From Planctomicrobium piriforme (lineage in GTDB: Bacteria > Planctomycetota > Planctomycetia > Pirellulales > UBA1268): a DNA stretch of 64,000 nt. Below the pieces are notes generated by a model, which worked only from the letters and a program-made list of their open reading frames with translations, was not told where the DNA came from and did no database searches. The translations under genes and the position numbers were made by a program. Positions 20,256 through 31,256 of this stretch are shown here, in pieces. Position 1 is the first letter of the stretch. Each line of letters opens with the position of its first letter. The stretch lies in the NCBI GenBank assembly GCA_945869735.1, contig CAMBPQ010000001.1:62001-126000 (forward strand). Direction: 5' to 3'.

Positions 20256-20354
20256 CGATTGAGTCGGCGAACGCTCGAGGAGCGTCGGGCCGCCGCGGCC
20301 TCCAGCGACGAGACTTTTGCCGCCCCTGAGCCGGCGTTCCACCAAAGTCGTATG
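20256..20354 (-). repeat. Dispersed repeat family R1, copy A
   Basis: Reverse complement GACTTTGGTGGAACGCCGGCTCAGGGGCGGCAAAAGTCTCGT..GACGCTCCTCGAGCGTTCGCCGAC matches copies at 35.4 and 52.2 kb. Confidence 0.85.
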
Positions 20355-20480
20355 CGGCTCTCGTCGCCCAAAAATGAGCACTTCCCGCTGCCCGCGGCTT
20401 GCCGGTCTTCGCCCGCCATCCCAGACTGCCAGCGGGGCTGGCGTGGTGTCCTCCGCCCACCTTTGAGGGAGTATTTTCAG

Positions 20481-21302
20481 ATGAATCGGATACTGACGTC
20501 ATTCGTTGGCCTGTTCGTGATCCTGACGTCCACTGCCGCCTTGACTGCCGAGACCGCGAAGCCGCTCGAGGTGCTCTCTATCACCGGCGGCTGCTGCTAC
20601 GACTACGACGGTCAGAAGAAGGTGATCACCGAGGGGCTCGCCCAACGTGCCCGGATGAACGTGATCGTGATCCACGAGGGAGGGCGACCACCGACCACCG
20701 TGCGGCGCTTTATTCGAAGCCCGACTGGTCGAAGGGCTACGACGTCGTGTTCCACAATGAGTGCTTCGCGAACGTCAAGGACCCGGAGTTTCTCAAGAGG
20801 ATCGTTGTCGAGCACGAGAAGGGGACGCCGGCGGTGATAATGCACTGCGCGATGCACTGCTACCGGGCTGGCACCGACGACTGGTTCAAGCTCTGCGGCA
20901 TCACGTCACCCGGGCACGGCAAGCACTACGCCTACACGGCCAAGACGGTGGGCGACCACCCCGTGCTCCGCGGCCTGCCGAAGGAGTGGGCCCTCCCCAA
21001 AAGAGGAGCTCTATCACTGCGACACGATCTGGCCGACGGCCACGCCGCTCGTCGAGGCCATGCGTGAAGAGCGGCAGTCGATGCAGACCGTCATCTGGAC
21101 GACCCAATACGGGAAGGCGCGGGTGTTTGGCACCACGATCGGCCACTCCACCGACACGGTGAAGCTCCCGGAGTTTCTCGACCTCATGGCCCGGGGCACG
21201 CTCTGGGCCGCCGGCCAGCAGCACGATTGGAACCGGATGGAAATCCTCACCCGCGGCGCCGACCGAGTAGGTCAGAAGTTGCCCACGTTGAAACTCGCGT
21301 AG
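20481..21302 (+). pseudogene. ThuA domain protein interrupted by two apparent frameshifts
   Basis: ThuA-like sequence runs through three frames: VLSITGGCCYDYDGQKKVITEGL..VIHEG / RATTDHRAALYSKPDWSKGYDVVFHNECFANV..PKEWALPK / (EELYHCDTIWPTATPLVEA)MREERQSMQTVIWTTQYGKARVFGTTIGH. Confidence 0.7.
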
Positions 21303-22066
21303 GCCCCGAACGGTCCTACGCCCACGCTCATCCCCGAGCCCTTTACGTCGGAGAAGGGCAGTTTGCTCCCGCCCTGGCTCCGGTAGGGGGAGAACGACAT
21401 TCCCGACTGCATCTGAGCCGCGGCGGCGTTTGAGGCTGCCGCGGTCTGTTGCCGTGCAGCCTGCGCCCGCTCCACGAGCTGCTGGCGGCTCGCGTCGAAG
21501 GCCGTCTGCTGCTGCTGGAGGGAGTTTCGCTTCTGCTCGATCTTGTCGATCTCCTGCTGGAGTTGGGCCGATGACATCTTCACGACGTCGGGTACATCCT
21601 TGATGACCTCAGCCCGCTTCTGGTCCGACATCACCGAAAGATACTGCCCAACCCACTGCCGCGCGTCTTTCGCCTCTGGTGTCTCAAGAATCTTGAACTT
21701 TGCGTCGAGGTCGTCGAGCAGATATTCGAGTTCGTACGACGACATCGCCGTGACCCGCTTGTTGAAGTCGGCCTTGATGTTGCGGACCTCCTGCGGGGTG
21801 TAGATGCGCTGTGACGAGAGCCACTCGCCGAGTTCAAAGATTGCCCGCCGCCACCGCTGGCTGTTCATGATCTCGGCCTTGCGGGCGAGATCACCGTCGT
21901 CGCCGTCGGCGTTGCCCTGCGGGGATGCCGCGGGCTGGGCCACGGGCTCTTGCCCACATGACCACGGAACAACGCCGGCGGCCAGCCAGCCGACCATCGC
22001 TGCGGCGACGCAGGGCCCGTGGAACCGGGAAAAACCGCCCGCCGTCGTGATGCGTGACGCCCTCAT
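21272..22066 (-). CDS. Hypothetical secreted protein with Gln-rich coiled-coil-like region
   Basis: Signal-like N-terminus; QLQQEIDKIEQKRNSLQQQQ; stop-start overlap with upstream gene. Confidence 0.65.
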   Translation of the reverse strand: MRASRITTAGGFSRFHGPCVAAAMVGWLAAGVVPWSCGQEPVAQPAASPQGNADGDDGDLARKAEIMNSQRWRRAIFELGEWLSSQRIYTPQEVRNIKADFNKRVTAMSSYELEYLLDDLDAKFKILETPEAKDARQWVGQYLSVMSDQKRAEVIKDVPDVVKMSSAQLQQEIDKIEQKRNSLQQQQTAFDASRQQLVERAQAARQQTAAASNAAAAQMQSGMSFSPYRSQGGSKLPFSDVKGSGMSVGVGPFGAYASFNVGNF

Positions 22067-23085
22067 CGTGCCGTGCCCTCGTTGGTTTCCGAACCGGACC
22101 TGCGAATCATCGTCAGGTTGATCTGCGGCATGTGTTCGCCGCCCACGTGCGTCGGCAGCGACCGCCAGATGCAACGGTCCTTGCCATCGAAGGTGTAGAT
22201 GTTGATCGACGACGTCTGGCTGCCATCGGGCAGCACGGCCGTCGTTCGCGCGACCCAAGAGCCGTCGTCGCGGCTCCACGTCGCCTCACCGTGGCCGCCA
22301 TCGTCGCTGAACACCCATGAGCGGATGCTCCTGGAAAGTGGATCCCAGCCAATCCGTTGCGTGATCTGGGTCGCGGCACCCGGACCGTCCGGGCCGCCCG
22401 CCGGCGTGATCTTCAGGTCGCGAAGCAGGTAGGTACGCGAGGGGTTCCAGCGGACAGACATCTCAATGCCGGGCTTGCCAGCCGGCCGCCCTTCGCCGCC
22501 GGTTTCGTCGACCGCCACCCACTCGCCCACCATCCAGGCGAGGTCGGCGAGTGGCTCGGGGCCGGCCGCCTGATCACCGCGGGCCTCGCGGATCGCCGAG
22601 AGCTTCCAGGCATCATCGTGCCGGACCCACGTCGCCGAGAATCGTCCGTGCAGCGGCGCTGCGTGGCGGGGGTGAACGACGGTCACTGTTCCATCTTCGA
22701 CCGCGACATCGGGAGTGATGAACCGCAGGCTCGTTTCGCTGATCGTCACTCTGGTTGTCACTCTGGGCCTATCGGTTTTCGCCGCCTCGGCGGGCGGCGG
22801 CTCAAGCATCGCGATCGTGTCGCTTCCCTTCATCACGCGGCCAGCGTCGTCGATGATGTCGCCGTCGGGCATCCACAGGGCTGCGAGTGCCTTGCCGTCG
22901 CCCCGTTCGAGTGCCGACTTGTAGGTTTGGGATGCAGTGCGGATTGCCCGCTCGTCGTTCGACCGGGTGACCGCGGCCGTTGCCCTCGGCTCCTCGGAGG
23001 TGGCGGGTGTGGCGGCGGTGACGAACGCGAAGACCACGAGGGCGGTGGTGCCACGGTGGAGCAGTCGAAAGGCGTGCAATGACAT
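22063..23085 (-). CDS. SnoaL-like/NTF2-fold (SgcJ/EcaC-type) secreted protein
   Basis: Signal peptide; AIRTASQTYKSALERGDGKALAALWMPDGDIIDDAGRVMKG. Confidence 0.7.
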   Translation of the reverse strand: MSLHAFRLLHRGTTALVVFAFVTAATPATSEEPRATAAVTRSNDERAIRTASQTYKSALERGDGKALAALWMPDGDIIDDAGRVMKGSDTIAMLEPPPAEAAKTDRPRVTTRVTISETSLRFITPDVAVEDGTVTVVHPRHAAPLHGRFSATWVRHDDAWKLSAIREARGDQAAGPEPLADLAWMVGEWVAVDETGGEGRPAGKPGIEMSVRWNPSRTYLLRDLKITPAGGPDGPGAATQITQRIGWDPLSRSIRSWVFSDDGGHGEATWSRDDGSWVARTTAVLPDGSQTSSINIYTFDGKDRCIWRSLPTHVGGEHMPQINLTMIRRSGSETNEGTAR

Positions 23086-23207
23086 GGAGCACCCAGCAGG
23101 GGAACGGGCTACGGCCGCGCGAACGAACGGGCTCGCGTGCTGGATTTTACCACGCTCTCGGCGGGTGGGGAAAGCATCCGGGCAGATGGTTTGGTAGGGT
23201 GATCGGG

Positions 23208-24428
23208 ATGTCCGATCACGTATCTCTCCTTGCCGACCTGGTGCGCCGCCCGAGCGTCAATCCGATGGGCCGCGACGTCTCCGGCCCGGAATACCTGGAG
23301 GGACGGGTCGGCGATTACCTCGTCCAGAGGTTCACCGCCGCCGGTCTGCAGTGGGCCCGGCAGCCGGTGGCCCCGGGCCGCGACAACGTGGTTGCGCGAC
23401 TGGAGGCGACGGTGCCCCGTGCGCCTGTCATCCTCTGGGACGCGCACCAGGACACGGTGCCTGTCGAAAACATGACCATCGATCCATTTGCGCCGGTTGT
23501 CCGTGATGGGCGGATGTATGGCCGCGGAACGTGTGACGTCAAGGGAGGCATGGCGGCCATGGTCGCGGCTCTGGAGCGGCTTTCCGCGATCGCCGGCGCC
23601 CGCGTGGCGACGGTCGTCTTTTCCGCGACGGTGAACGAGGAGTTTGGCTTCACCGGCGCCAAGGCCTTGGCGAGATTGTGGGACGCGACCGCGGCCGGGG
23701 ATGCGCCGGCGTCGGATGCCGCGGCCCGCAGGGTCGTCGGTCGCCGGCCGACAGTCGCGATCATCGCGGAGCCCACGCGGCTCGACCTCGTGGTGCAGCA
23801 CAAGGGGGCGATCCGCTGGCGGATTCTGGTGCATGGCCGCGCCTGCCACAGCGCGTTTCCGGAGCAGGGGGTGAATGCCATCTACCCCACCGGCCGGGCG
23901 ATCCTCGCAATCGAGACGCTGGCCGGCGAACTGCTCACCCGCCATGCCGACCATCCCTGCGGCCCACCGACGCTCAACCTGGGCACGATCCGCGGCGGCG
24001 CTGGGGTGAATCTCGTTCCCGACCTGACGATCCTCGAGGTCGAACGGCGGGTGTTGCCGGGTGAGTCGCCGCACGAGGCGCGGGCCGAGGTGATCGCCCG
24101 GATCGCCGCCGCCTGCGGTGACGCGCGGATCGAGCACGCCGAGCCGTTCCTCGAGAGCGCCGGGCTCACCGACGCCACCGATGATCCGAAGGCGGCGCCG
24201 TGGGTCGCAAAACTGGCCACCGAGGCGGGTAGCCGCGGGGCTGCCGCAGCCCGCACGGCTGCCCGCTATGGCACCAACGCGAGCGTGCTGGCGGCCGCCG
24301 GCGTGCCGAGCGTGGTCTTCGGGCCCGGCTCGATCGCACAGGCGCACACGGCTGACGAATGGATCGACCTCGCCGAGGTTGGTACCGCCGCGGAGATCCT
24401 CGCCGCCCTCGTGCGCGGCGCGGACTGA
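23208..24428 (+). CDS. M20 family metallopeptidase (ArgE/DapE-like)
   Basis: [55 protein letters not shown]. Confidence 0.9.
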   Translation: MSDHVSLLADLVRRPSVNPMGRDVSGPEYLEGRVGDYLVQRFTAAGLQWARQPVAPGRDNVVARLEATVPRAPVILWDAHQDTVPVENMTIDPFAPVVRDGRMYGRGTCDVKGGMAAMVAALERLSAIAGARVATVVFSATVNEEFGFTGAKALARLWDATAAGDAPASDAAARRVVGRRPTVAIIAEPTRLDLVVQHKGAIRWRILVHGRACHSAFPEQGVNAIYPTGRAILAIETLAGELLTRHADHPCGPPTLNLGTIRGGAGVNLVPDLTILEVERRVLPGESPHEARAEVIARIAAACGDARIEHAEPFLESAGLTDATDDPKAAPWVAKLATEAGSRGAAAARTAARYGTNASVLAAAGVPSVVFGPGSIAQAHTADEWIDLAEVGTAAEILAALVRGAD

Positions 24429-24475
24429 TTGGTACAACAACGTCGTCAAACCACCCCCGCCCCAGGAGCGCGAGC

Positions 24476-25696
24476 ATGGCAGGCAAGATCAAGGTCAAGG
24501 GCTCCGTCGTCGATCTCGACGGCGACGAGATGACGCGGATCATCTGGCAGTTCATCAAGGACAAGCTGATCCTGCCCTACCTCGACCTTGAGATCCGCTC
24601 GTACGACCTCTCGATCGAGAATCGCGACGCCACCGCTGATCAGGTGACAGTCGACGCGGCCCACGCCATCAAGGAATGTGGCGTGGGCGTGAAGTGCGCC
24701 ACGATCACGCCCGACGAGGCCCGCGTGAAGGAGTTCGGGCTCAAGAGCATGTGGAAGAGCCCCAACGGCACGATCCGCAACATCCTCGGTGGGGTGATCT
24801 TCCGCGAGCCGATCATCATCAAGAACATCCCTCGGCTGGTGCCCGGCTGGACGAAGCCGATCGTCGTTGGTCGCCATGCGTTCGGCGACCAATACCGCGC
24901 GACCGACGTGAAGATCCCCGGCAAGGGCGCGCTGACGCTCACGTTCACGCCCGCCGACGGCTCGAAGCCGATGGAGATGAAGGTCTTCGACTTCCCGTCG
25001 AGCGGCGTCGCGCTGGCGATGTACAACCTCGACGATTCGATCCGTGACTTCGCCCGGGCGAGCTTCCGCTACGGCCTGGCCCGCTGCTATCCCGTCTACC
25101 TGTCCACGAAGAACACGATCCTCAAGGTCTACGACGGCCGCTTCAAGGATCTTTTCCAAGAGGTCTTCGACGCCGAGTTCCAGGCCGAGTTCGCAGCCAA
25201 GGGCATCACCTATGAGCACCGCCTGATCGACGACATGGTGGCCAGCGCGCTGAAGTGGGAAGGAGGGTATGTCTGGGCCTGCAAGAACTATGACGGCGAC
25301 GTGCAGAGCGACATTGTGGCCCAAGGTTTTGGCTCGCTGGGCCTGATGACGAGCGTCTTGATGACGCCCGACGGGAAGACCGTGGAGGCGGAGGCGGCCC
25401 ACGGCACGGTCACGCGGCACTACCGCCAGCACCAGCAGGGCAAGCCGACGAGCACGAACCCCATCGCCTCGATTTTTGCCTGGACGAGGGGCCTGGCGCA
25501 CCGTGGCAAGCTCGATGGCACGCCGGAGGTGACGCGATTCGCCGAGACGCTTGAAGCGGTCTGCATTCGCACCGTCGAAGAAGGCAAGATGACGAAAGAC
25601 CTGGCCATGCTCATTGGGCCGGGCCAGCCGCACCTCACGACGCAGGAGTTCCTCGCCGCCATCGCCGCCAACCTCGTCACGGCGATGCAGGCGTAG
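24476..25696 (+). CDS. icd: Isocitrate dehydrogenase (NADP+)
   Basis: [80 protein letters not shown]. Confidence 0.93.
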   Translation: MAGKIKVKGSVVDLDGDEMTRIIWQFIKDKLILPYLDLEIRSYDLSIENRDATADQVTVDAAHAIKECGVGVKCATITPDEARVKEFGLKSMWKSPNGTIRNILGGVIFREPIIIKNIPRLVPGWTKPIVVGRHAFGDQYRATDVKIPGKGALTLTFTPADGSKPMEMKVFDFPSSGVALAMYNLDDSIRDFARASFRYGLARCYPVYLSTKNTILKVYDGRFKDLFQEVFDAEFQAEFAAKGITYEHRLIDDMVASALKWEGGYVWACKNYDGDVQSDIVAQGFGSLGLMTSVLMTPDGKTVEAEAAHGTVTRHYRQHQQGKPTSTNPIASIFAWTRGLAHRGKLDGTPEVTRFAETLEAVCIRTVEEGKMTKDLAMLIGPGQPHLTTQEFLAAIAANLVTAMQA

Positions 25697-25697
25697 G

Positions 25698-25760
25698 GGA
25701 GCGGGTTGGGGTGGAGGCCGTATTCCCCGCGCTTGCGCTTGGGGCTTGCTGACGGGAGAC
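25698..25760 (+). repeat. Dispersed repeat family R2
   Basis: GTGGAGGCCGTATTCCCCGCGCTTGCGCTTGGGGCTTGCTGACGGG, between convergent genes. Confidence 0.8.
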
Positions 25761-25795
25761 GGCGTTCACGCCCGAGCATCCGCAGTGAGGCGGCT

Positions 25796-27712
25796 TTAGT
25801 GGGCGGCCAGCAGGCCGAACGCCATCAGGAAGGCGATCAACACGCCCATCAGGCTTTCGCCGGCGATGACGCCACTGCTCACCGGCACGACGTATGTCTC
25901 GGCCGTTGCCGGTCGCAGCCGCGCGAGAATCGTCGCCACCAGCGCGCCGATCAGGAAGGCGATGCTGTCGTGAAACTCGATCACGAACGCGAGGCCGAGA
26001 CCCGTGGCGCTGGGAATCCAGCGGACGAGCCGGCGCGGGACGAGTTGCTCGAGCACCGTGATCACCACCCCCAGCACACCGCCCACGATCATGCCGGCGC
26101 GGCAGGTGGGATGGAGCGTGTCGATACCCTTGGAAAGGAGCTGCGCGACGCCCGCCCAGACGCTCGCTGCCGGTGCCGTGAACTGCGGATTGTCGCCCGA
26201 GATCACCGATGCGTCTGGCACGAGGACGTACCAAGCGGGCACGATCACGGCGGTGCCGAAGAGGATGCCGGCGGCCTGCGCCAGCGTCTGCCTGCGGGCG
26301 TTGGCTCCCAGCAGGTAGCCGCTCTTGAGGTCGACGAGCAGATCGGCGGCGGCCCCGGCCGCACCAGCCGTGACGCCGGCGGTCATCAGGTTGGCGACCA
26401 TCTGCTGCGGCATGGCGACACCGTAGAAGAGCTGCGTCACCTTGCCCATGGCGCCGATCGGGGTGATGTCGGTCTCGCCGGTGGTGCGGCAGGCGACGAG
26501 CGACAGCACAAACGCCAGCAGCACGGCCACCACGCCCAGTGACAGTGGCACCGACCACTCGCGATGCATGATCGCGATGCAGCCCGCGCCGGCGACCATT
26601 GTGCCCGCGACGAACCAGCTTGTGGGCACCTCAATGTGGGCGACCGGGTCGTGGTGGGCGGCTCCAGTGCGGCCGAAGAGCGATCGCAGGCCAGCCAGTG
26701 CGTGCACGAGACTTCGCCACTGGAAGGCGAACGCGGTCAGGCCCGCCGTGACCATCATCGCCGAGCCCGTCCAGAGTCCCCAGCGGCGGATCGCCGCCGG
26801 CGATACTTCGGGCTTGTCGATGGCGCCGGCGGCGTGCATCTCTGGGAACACACCGGCTGAGTCGAGGAGGGGGCCGAGGATGCCGAACAGTACGACGGCG
26901 CCAAGCGCCATCGAGGCGGCCGTCCGCAGCCCCACGATCGCGCCGGCCGCCATCATCTGCGGGTCGATTGGCAGTATGAGTCCGAAGGCAGCCGCTGGCC
27001 GGCCCCCGATGCGCAAGGGCAGGGGCCACGTGGCCGGGATCACGAGCGCCGCCAGCCATGCCGGCGCGGCGAGTCGACCCATCAATCCAGCTTGCCCCTC
27101 CACGAACCACTTGACGACGGCGCCTGCCGCCAGCGCGAGAAACAAGCTGCGGGCCTTGAGGAGCGCCTCGCCCCCTCCCGCGTAGAGGCTGCGGAGGGTT
27201 TCGGCGGCCGCCATGCCCGAGGGAAACGCGAGCTGCTCGCGGTTGATCATTTGACGCTTCATCGGCACCGCGATAGCGACGCCGAGCAGTGCCAGGCAGG
27301 CGGTCCAGGCCGTGAGAACCGGCCAGGAGATGTGCTGCCCCGTGATGATCAGGTAGGCGGCGATCGCGCTGACCATCGTGCCGCCCGTCGACACGCCGGC
27401 GCTCGTGGCGGTCGACTGCATGCAGTTGTTCTCGAGAATTGTCATCTGGGTGCGGGCCAGGCCGAGCCGCATGAAGGCCTGCCAGATTGCATAGCTGAGG
27501 ATGCAGGCCGTGATCCCCACGCCCAGCCCCCAGCCGGTCTTGAGTCCGATGTACAGATTCGACAGGCTCATCACGCCGCCGATGACGCCGCCCATCAGCA
27601 CGGCGCGGAGTGTGGCCTGCGGTGCGTCGTCGCCCCGATAGACGCGTTCGAGCCAGACGCGGTCGCGGTCCTCGAGGGGAACATCGGCCAGATTCACGGG
27701 TTCGTGGTTCAT
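25796..27712 (-). CDS. OPT family oligopeptide transporter
   Basis: ATLRAVLMGGVIGGVMSLSNLYIGLKTGWGLGVGITACILSYAIW; multi-TM. Confidence 0.88.
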   Translation of the reverse strand: MNHEPVNLADVPLEDRDRVWLERVYRGDDAPQATLRAVLMGGVIGGVMSLSNLYIGLKTGWGLGVGITACILSYAIWQAFMRLGLARTQMTILENNCMQSTATSAGVSTGGTMVSAIAAYLIITGQHISWPVLTAWTACLALLGVAIAVPMKRQMINREQLAFPSGMAAAETLRSLYAGGGEALLKARSLFLALAAGAVVKWFVEGQAGLMGRLAAPAWLAALVIPATWPLPLRIGGRPAAAFGLILPIDPQMMAAGAIVGLRTAASMALGAVVLFGILGPLLDSAGVFPEMHAAGAIDKPEVSPAAIRRWGLWTGSAMMVTAGLTAFAFQWRSLVHALAGLRSLFGRTGAAHHDPVAHIEVPTSWFVAGTMVAGAGCIAIMHREWSVPLSLGVVAVLLAFVLSLVACRTTGETDITPIGAMGKVTQLFYGVAMPQQMVANLMTAGVTAGAAGAAADLLVDLKSGYLLGANARRQTLAQAAGILFGTAVIVPAWYVLVPDASVISGDNPQFTAPAASVWAGVAQLLSKGIDTLHPTCRAGMIVGGVLGVVITVLEQLVPRRLVRWIPSATGLGLAFVIEFHDSIAFLIGALVATILARLRPATAETYVVPVSSGVIAGESLMGVLIAFLMAFGLLAAH

Positions 27713-27756
27713 GGCCGCGAAGTGTACTCGTCGCGAGCCATGGGCATGCGTGGGCA

Positions 27757-27815
27757 TGGAGCGGGGCGGAGTGGAGGCCGTATTCCCCGCGCTCGCGCTT
27801 GGGGCTTCCTGACGG
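27757..27815 (+). repeat. Dispersed repeat family R2
   Basis: GAGCGGGGCGGAGTGGAGGCCGTATTCCCCGCGCTCGCGCTTGGGGCTTCCTGACGG. Confidence 0.85.
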
Positions 27816-27963
27816 CCGTTGCGGCCTCAGGCCTTCGCGGCTCCTCGCGGCCGCGGCTTTCGACGGCCGCCGGGATGGCGGCCGGTCGGGCGCGGCGAAC
27901 CTCGGCTTCGCCCCGTCCGACGCAAGCCCACCGGGGCCATGGATGGCCCGGCGGGCGCTCAAT

Positions 27964-28308
27964 TCAGAACACGTCGAGATTGAAGTGGTGGCCGTGGTGG
28001 TAGCGACGCGACTTCGGGTATTCGTTATGCCAGGCGCGGTTGTAGACGGGCGTCCGCATTTCCTGCGGATAGCGGTGGTAAAGGTCGTTGGCCGACTGCA
28101 TGTAGCCGTCTTGGTAGAAGTTTTGGGGATACCACACATAGGGGTAGTGATACAGCCGGTTCCAGTCTTGGGCGTTGTACGAGTTGCCCCACTGGTAGCC
28201 ATAGGCCTGTGCGCCCGCGCCAGCGGGCGGTTGGGCGGCCGCGTCGGCGGCGGTGAAGCAGAGCAGCGCCAAGGCGAAGAGCCCCCCGGCGGCAAGGTGC
28301 CGTGTCAT
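27964..28308 (-). CDS. Small secreted Tyr/His-rich hypothetical protein
   Basis: Signal peptide then DWNRLYHYPYVWYPQNFYQDGYMQSANDLYHRYP; 114 aa. Confidence 0.7.
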   Translation of the reverse strand: MTRHLAAGGLFALALLCFTAADAAAQPPAGAGAQAYGYQWGNSYNAQDWNRLYHYPYVWYPQNFYQDGYMQSANDLYHRYPQEMRTPVYNRAWHNEYPKSRRYHHGHHFNLDVF

Positions 28309-28397
28309 CGGATTGTCCCCCTGAGAATCCAGCGTCAGGAGGAATATCGGCCGGCCCTACGACCGTTCTTCATGGAAAATCCCGCAGGGTCGGGGAG

Positions 28398-28450
28398 CGC
28401 GGAGGGAGCGGGCGTATTCCCCGCGCTGACGCTTGGGGCTTCCTGCCGGG
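28398..28450 (+). repeat. Dispersed repeat family R2
   Basis: GGAGCGGGCGTATTCCCCGCGCTGACGCTTGGGGCTTCCTGCCGGG. Confidence 0.75.
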
Positions 28451-28454
28451 ATCG

Positions 28455-29255
28455 TTACGCTTGCTGGGGTTTCGCTTCGGGGAACGTCCCCTCGGCGAGT
28501 TCGCGGTCCCACTCGTCCATCAACGGCCAGTGGGGGGAGCAGGTGCCAAAGTCGGCGAGGGTGAGGTAGCCCTTGAGGCGGGCGATGGTGGCGGCGAGGA
28601 GCCGATCGTCCTTCTTGAAGATCGGGCCATGGCTAGGGAGTAGCCATTCCACATCGCTGGCGGCGATCCGTTCGAGTGACGTGATGAACGACGGAATATC
28701 ACTGCCGTGGTGGGCGTCGATCGCGCCGACGGAGCCGTCGCGGTAGATGTTGTCGCCCGAAAGCAGCAGGTTACCCATACGGAAGGCGAGTTGGCTGTCG
28801 GTGTGTCCGGGCGTGAGCCAGACCTCGAGCGCCCGGTTGCCGATCGTGATCATGTCACCATCGACGATCGCGCGGTCGACCTTCACTATCGGCATTTCGA
28901 GGTGCACGTTTTGGGCCTCGATCTCCGCGAACGTCTTGATCCGATCGCCTGATTCGAGAGATGGCACGGCCTTCGGATGGGCGAGTACCGGTGCCTTGAG
29001 GATCGCCTTGGCCTTGGCGAGCCCCTGGATGTGATCGACGTCGGCGTGCGTGGCAATGAGCGCCTGGCACTGCGACAGCGGGAAGTCCAACTGGCGGACG
29101 AGTTCGATGATCTCGTCAACGCTCTCTTCGTAGCCGATGTCGATCAGCGCCCAGTCACGGTCGTCGTACACGAGGTATACGTTGCAGCCGATCCGCCAGC
29201 CGGCCTGGTAGTTCATTTCAATCACACCGGGGAAGACGGGATGGCGTTCGAGCAT
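28455..29255 (-). CDS. MBL-fold metallo-hydrolase
   Basis: LIATHADVDHIQGLAKAKAIL, VWLTPGHTDSQLAFRMG; start at MLERHPVF. Confidence 0.87.
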   Translation of the reverse strand: MLERHPVFPGVIEMNYQAGWRIGCNVYLVYDDRDWALIDIGYEESVDEIIELVRQLDFPLSQCQALIATHADVDHIQGLAKAKAILKAPVLAHPKAVPSLESGDRIKTFAEIEAQNVHLEMPIVKVDRAIVDGDMITIGNRALEVWLTPGHTDSQLAFRMGNLLLSGDNIYRDGSVGAIDAHHGSDIPSFITSLERIAASDVEWLLPSHGPIFKKDDRLLAATIARLKGYLTLADFGTCSPHWPLMDEWDRELAEGTFPEAKPQQA

Positions 29256-29449
29256 GGCGGAACCGAGGCTACTGGGGGCAGATTTGCGGGGAAATCCCGC
29301 TGAAGACACACTTGCTCGGGGACCGGCCCCGCAAGTCGCCCCAAGTGTAGGTCGTTCGGATGGCGACGGCAATGAACGTCGTCGGTATCGGCGTCGTCGT
29401 CCAACAAGATGCGCAGCGGAGTTGCCACAAAAAGATGGTTTTCGAGGGC

Positions 29450-31255
29450 ATGCCCATCGCACCGTCGTTCGCCGCTTGGGCGGTGAGTGTCGCTGACCTC
29501 TGCGAACAGGTCGACCGCCTCGCGCCGTTGGCAATGACGCTCGGCGCGGCCGATCCGCGTGCGACCGACTGGCACGGCTCCCTGTTCGGCAAACTCAAGC
29601 CGCAGGTGGCCCGAGAACCGCTGCTCGTGGCGGCTGTCTGCGGCGGCACGAACACCGGCAAGAGCCTGATCACCAACACGCTGGTCGGCGCGGCGATCAG
29701 CCGCTCGGTGCCGGAGGCGGCACGCACGTTGCACCCGGTGGCGAGCCTCGCCGCGGGTGTCGCCGGACGGATCGATCTGGCCGCGCTCTTCCCGGGGTTT
29801 CAGCCCGTGCCCTGGCGGAGCGAGGAAGACGCGCTCGACGCTGCCGCTAACGACGTGCTCGTCTGGCGGGAGGATCCGGGCGGCACACAGCCCGCGCGGC
29901 TCGTCGTGCTCGACACGCCCGACATCGACGGCACGCTCCGCGAGAACTGGCACCGCGCCGAACTCGTCCGTGACGCCGCCGATGTGATCGTGGCGGTGCT
30001 CACTCAGCAAAAATACAACGACGCGGCGGTCCGTGATTTCTTCTCAGACGCCGCCGCCGCCGGCAAGACCGTGATCATCGTCTTCAACATGGTCGACTGG
30101 CCGCGGCAGCGGGAGCGGCTCGCCGGGTGGCTCGGCACGTTCACCGCCGAGACGGGTGTCGCGCCGACGGCTGTGTACGCCGCGCCACACGACTTCGCCG
30201 CCGCGGAGGCAGGACGTATCACGCTTCATCCCGTGGCCGAACTCACGCCCGACGGTGGCGCGGCGGGCCTCGGCGAGCGTCTCGCGGGGTGTGACTTCGA
30301 CCGCATCAAGCGGCACGCGATGTCGGGGGCGATGCGGGTCGTCCTCGATCCTGGGCGGGGGCTCGCGACGTGGCTGAACGACATCGACCGGGCGGCCGCG
30401 GGCTGGCGGGATTCGCAGCAGTTCCTCAAGCGCGAGGGACAGGTCCGCGTGGAACTTCCGGCGGCGCCACGGCAGATCGTCTGGGACGAGATCTGGTCGT
30501 GGCTCGAGCCCCGACGGTCGGGCGTCGACCTGTTCGTGAGCGGCGGCTATCGGTTTATCGGCCGGGGGATCTCGTGGACGGCCCAGCGAATTGGGATCGG
30601 ACGGACCGCAGAGGAGCGGCAGGAGGATTTCGCGACCACGGAACTCGAGGCCCTGAAGCGGGCGCTTGCCGACTTCATCGACCGTCTCGACGATGCCTGC
30701 CGGCGTGACGAGCGGCTTGGCGCGAAACTTGGGCCGCGGCTTGCGTCGGCCGACCGCGCGGCCTGGTACACCGACCTCGAGCGGCGGCATGCGGCGCTGC
30801 CGCTGGTGTCGCACGACTACCGGAAGTTCGTGCGGGATGAACTCGACCGCTTTGCAGCAGAGAACCCCGGCATGGTCAAGGCCGTGCTCACCGGGCTCAC
30901 CGTCGGCTCGGTGGCCCGGCCGGTGATGACGCTTGCGCTGTTCGGTGCAGGTGCGGCGGCGGTGCCCGCTGCTGCGGGCGTTCTGCACCATGTCGTCGAC
31001 TTCGGCGTGACGGTTGCGGCACCACTCGCCGGAGAGGGGGCCGTGGCGGTGGCTTCCAAGGGCATCAGGCCGCTGATCGAGCGGCTGTTCGCCGGCTGGT
31101 CGGCTGAACGTGGAAAGATACTCGCCGAGACGCTGCACGACGTCGTTCTCGGCGATGGCTTGGAGGAGATCGCCCGGCTCGCGGACTCGGGTTCGAGGCC
31201 CGAGTTAGTGCGGGCTCGGCAACTGCTCGTCGAATGCTCTCGGGAGGCCGGCTGA
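29450..31255 (+). CDS. Dynamin-like/HSR1-type GTPase 1
   Basis: AAVCGGTNTGKSLITNTLVG (P-loop), VVLDTPDIDG, FNMVDWPRQ; C-terminal hydrophobic segment. Confidence 0.78.
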   Translation: MPIAPSFAAWAVSVADLCEQVDRLAPLAMTLGAADPRATDWHGSLFGKLKPQVAREPLLVAAVCGGTNTGKSLITNTLVGAAISRSVPEAARTLHPVASLAAGVAGRIDLAALFPGFQPVPWRSEEDALDAAANDVLVWREDPGGTQPARLVVLDTPDIDGTLRENWHRAELVRDAADVIVAVLTQQKYNDAAVRDFFSDAAAAGKTVIIVFNMVDWPRQRERLAGWLGTFTAETGVAPTAVYAAPHDFAAAEAGRITLHPVAELTPDGGAAGLGERLAGCDFDRIKRHAMSGAMRVVLDPGRGLATWLNDIDRAAAGWRDSQQFLKREGQVRVELPAAPRQIVWDEIWSWLEPRRSGVDLFVSGGYRFIGRGISWTAQRIGIGRTAEERQEDFATTELEALKRALADFIDRLDDACRRDERLGAKLGPRLASADRAAWYTDLERRHAALPLVSHDYRKFVRDELDRFAAENPGMVKAVLTGLTVGSVARPVMTLALFGAGAAAVPAAAGVLHHVVDFGVTVAAPLAGEGAVAVASKGIRPLIERLFAGWSAERGKILAETLHDVVLGDGLEEIARLADSGSRPELVRARQLLVECSREAG

Positions 31256-31256
31256 C

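Noticed and set aside
18888-20480. Plus-strand ORF over the glycosyltransferase region
   Set aside because: Antisense to clear RgpF-like and GT2 genes; only its 3' end coincides with the real ThuA N-terminus from 20481.
26631-28295. 554 aa minus-strand ORF
   Set aside because: Alternate frame of the OPT transporter and the small Tyr-rich gene, both better supported; composition is artefactual.
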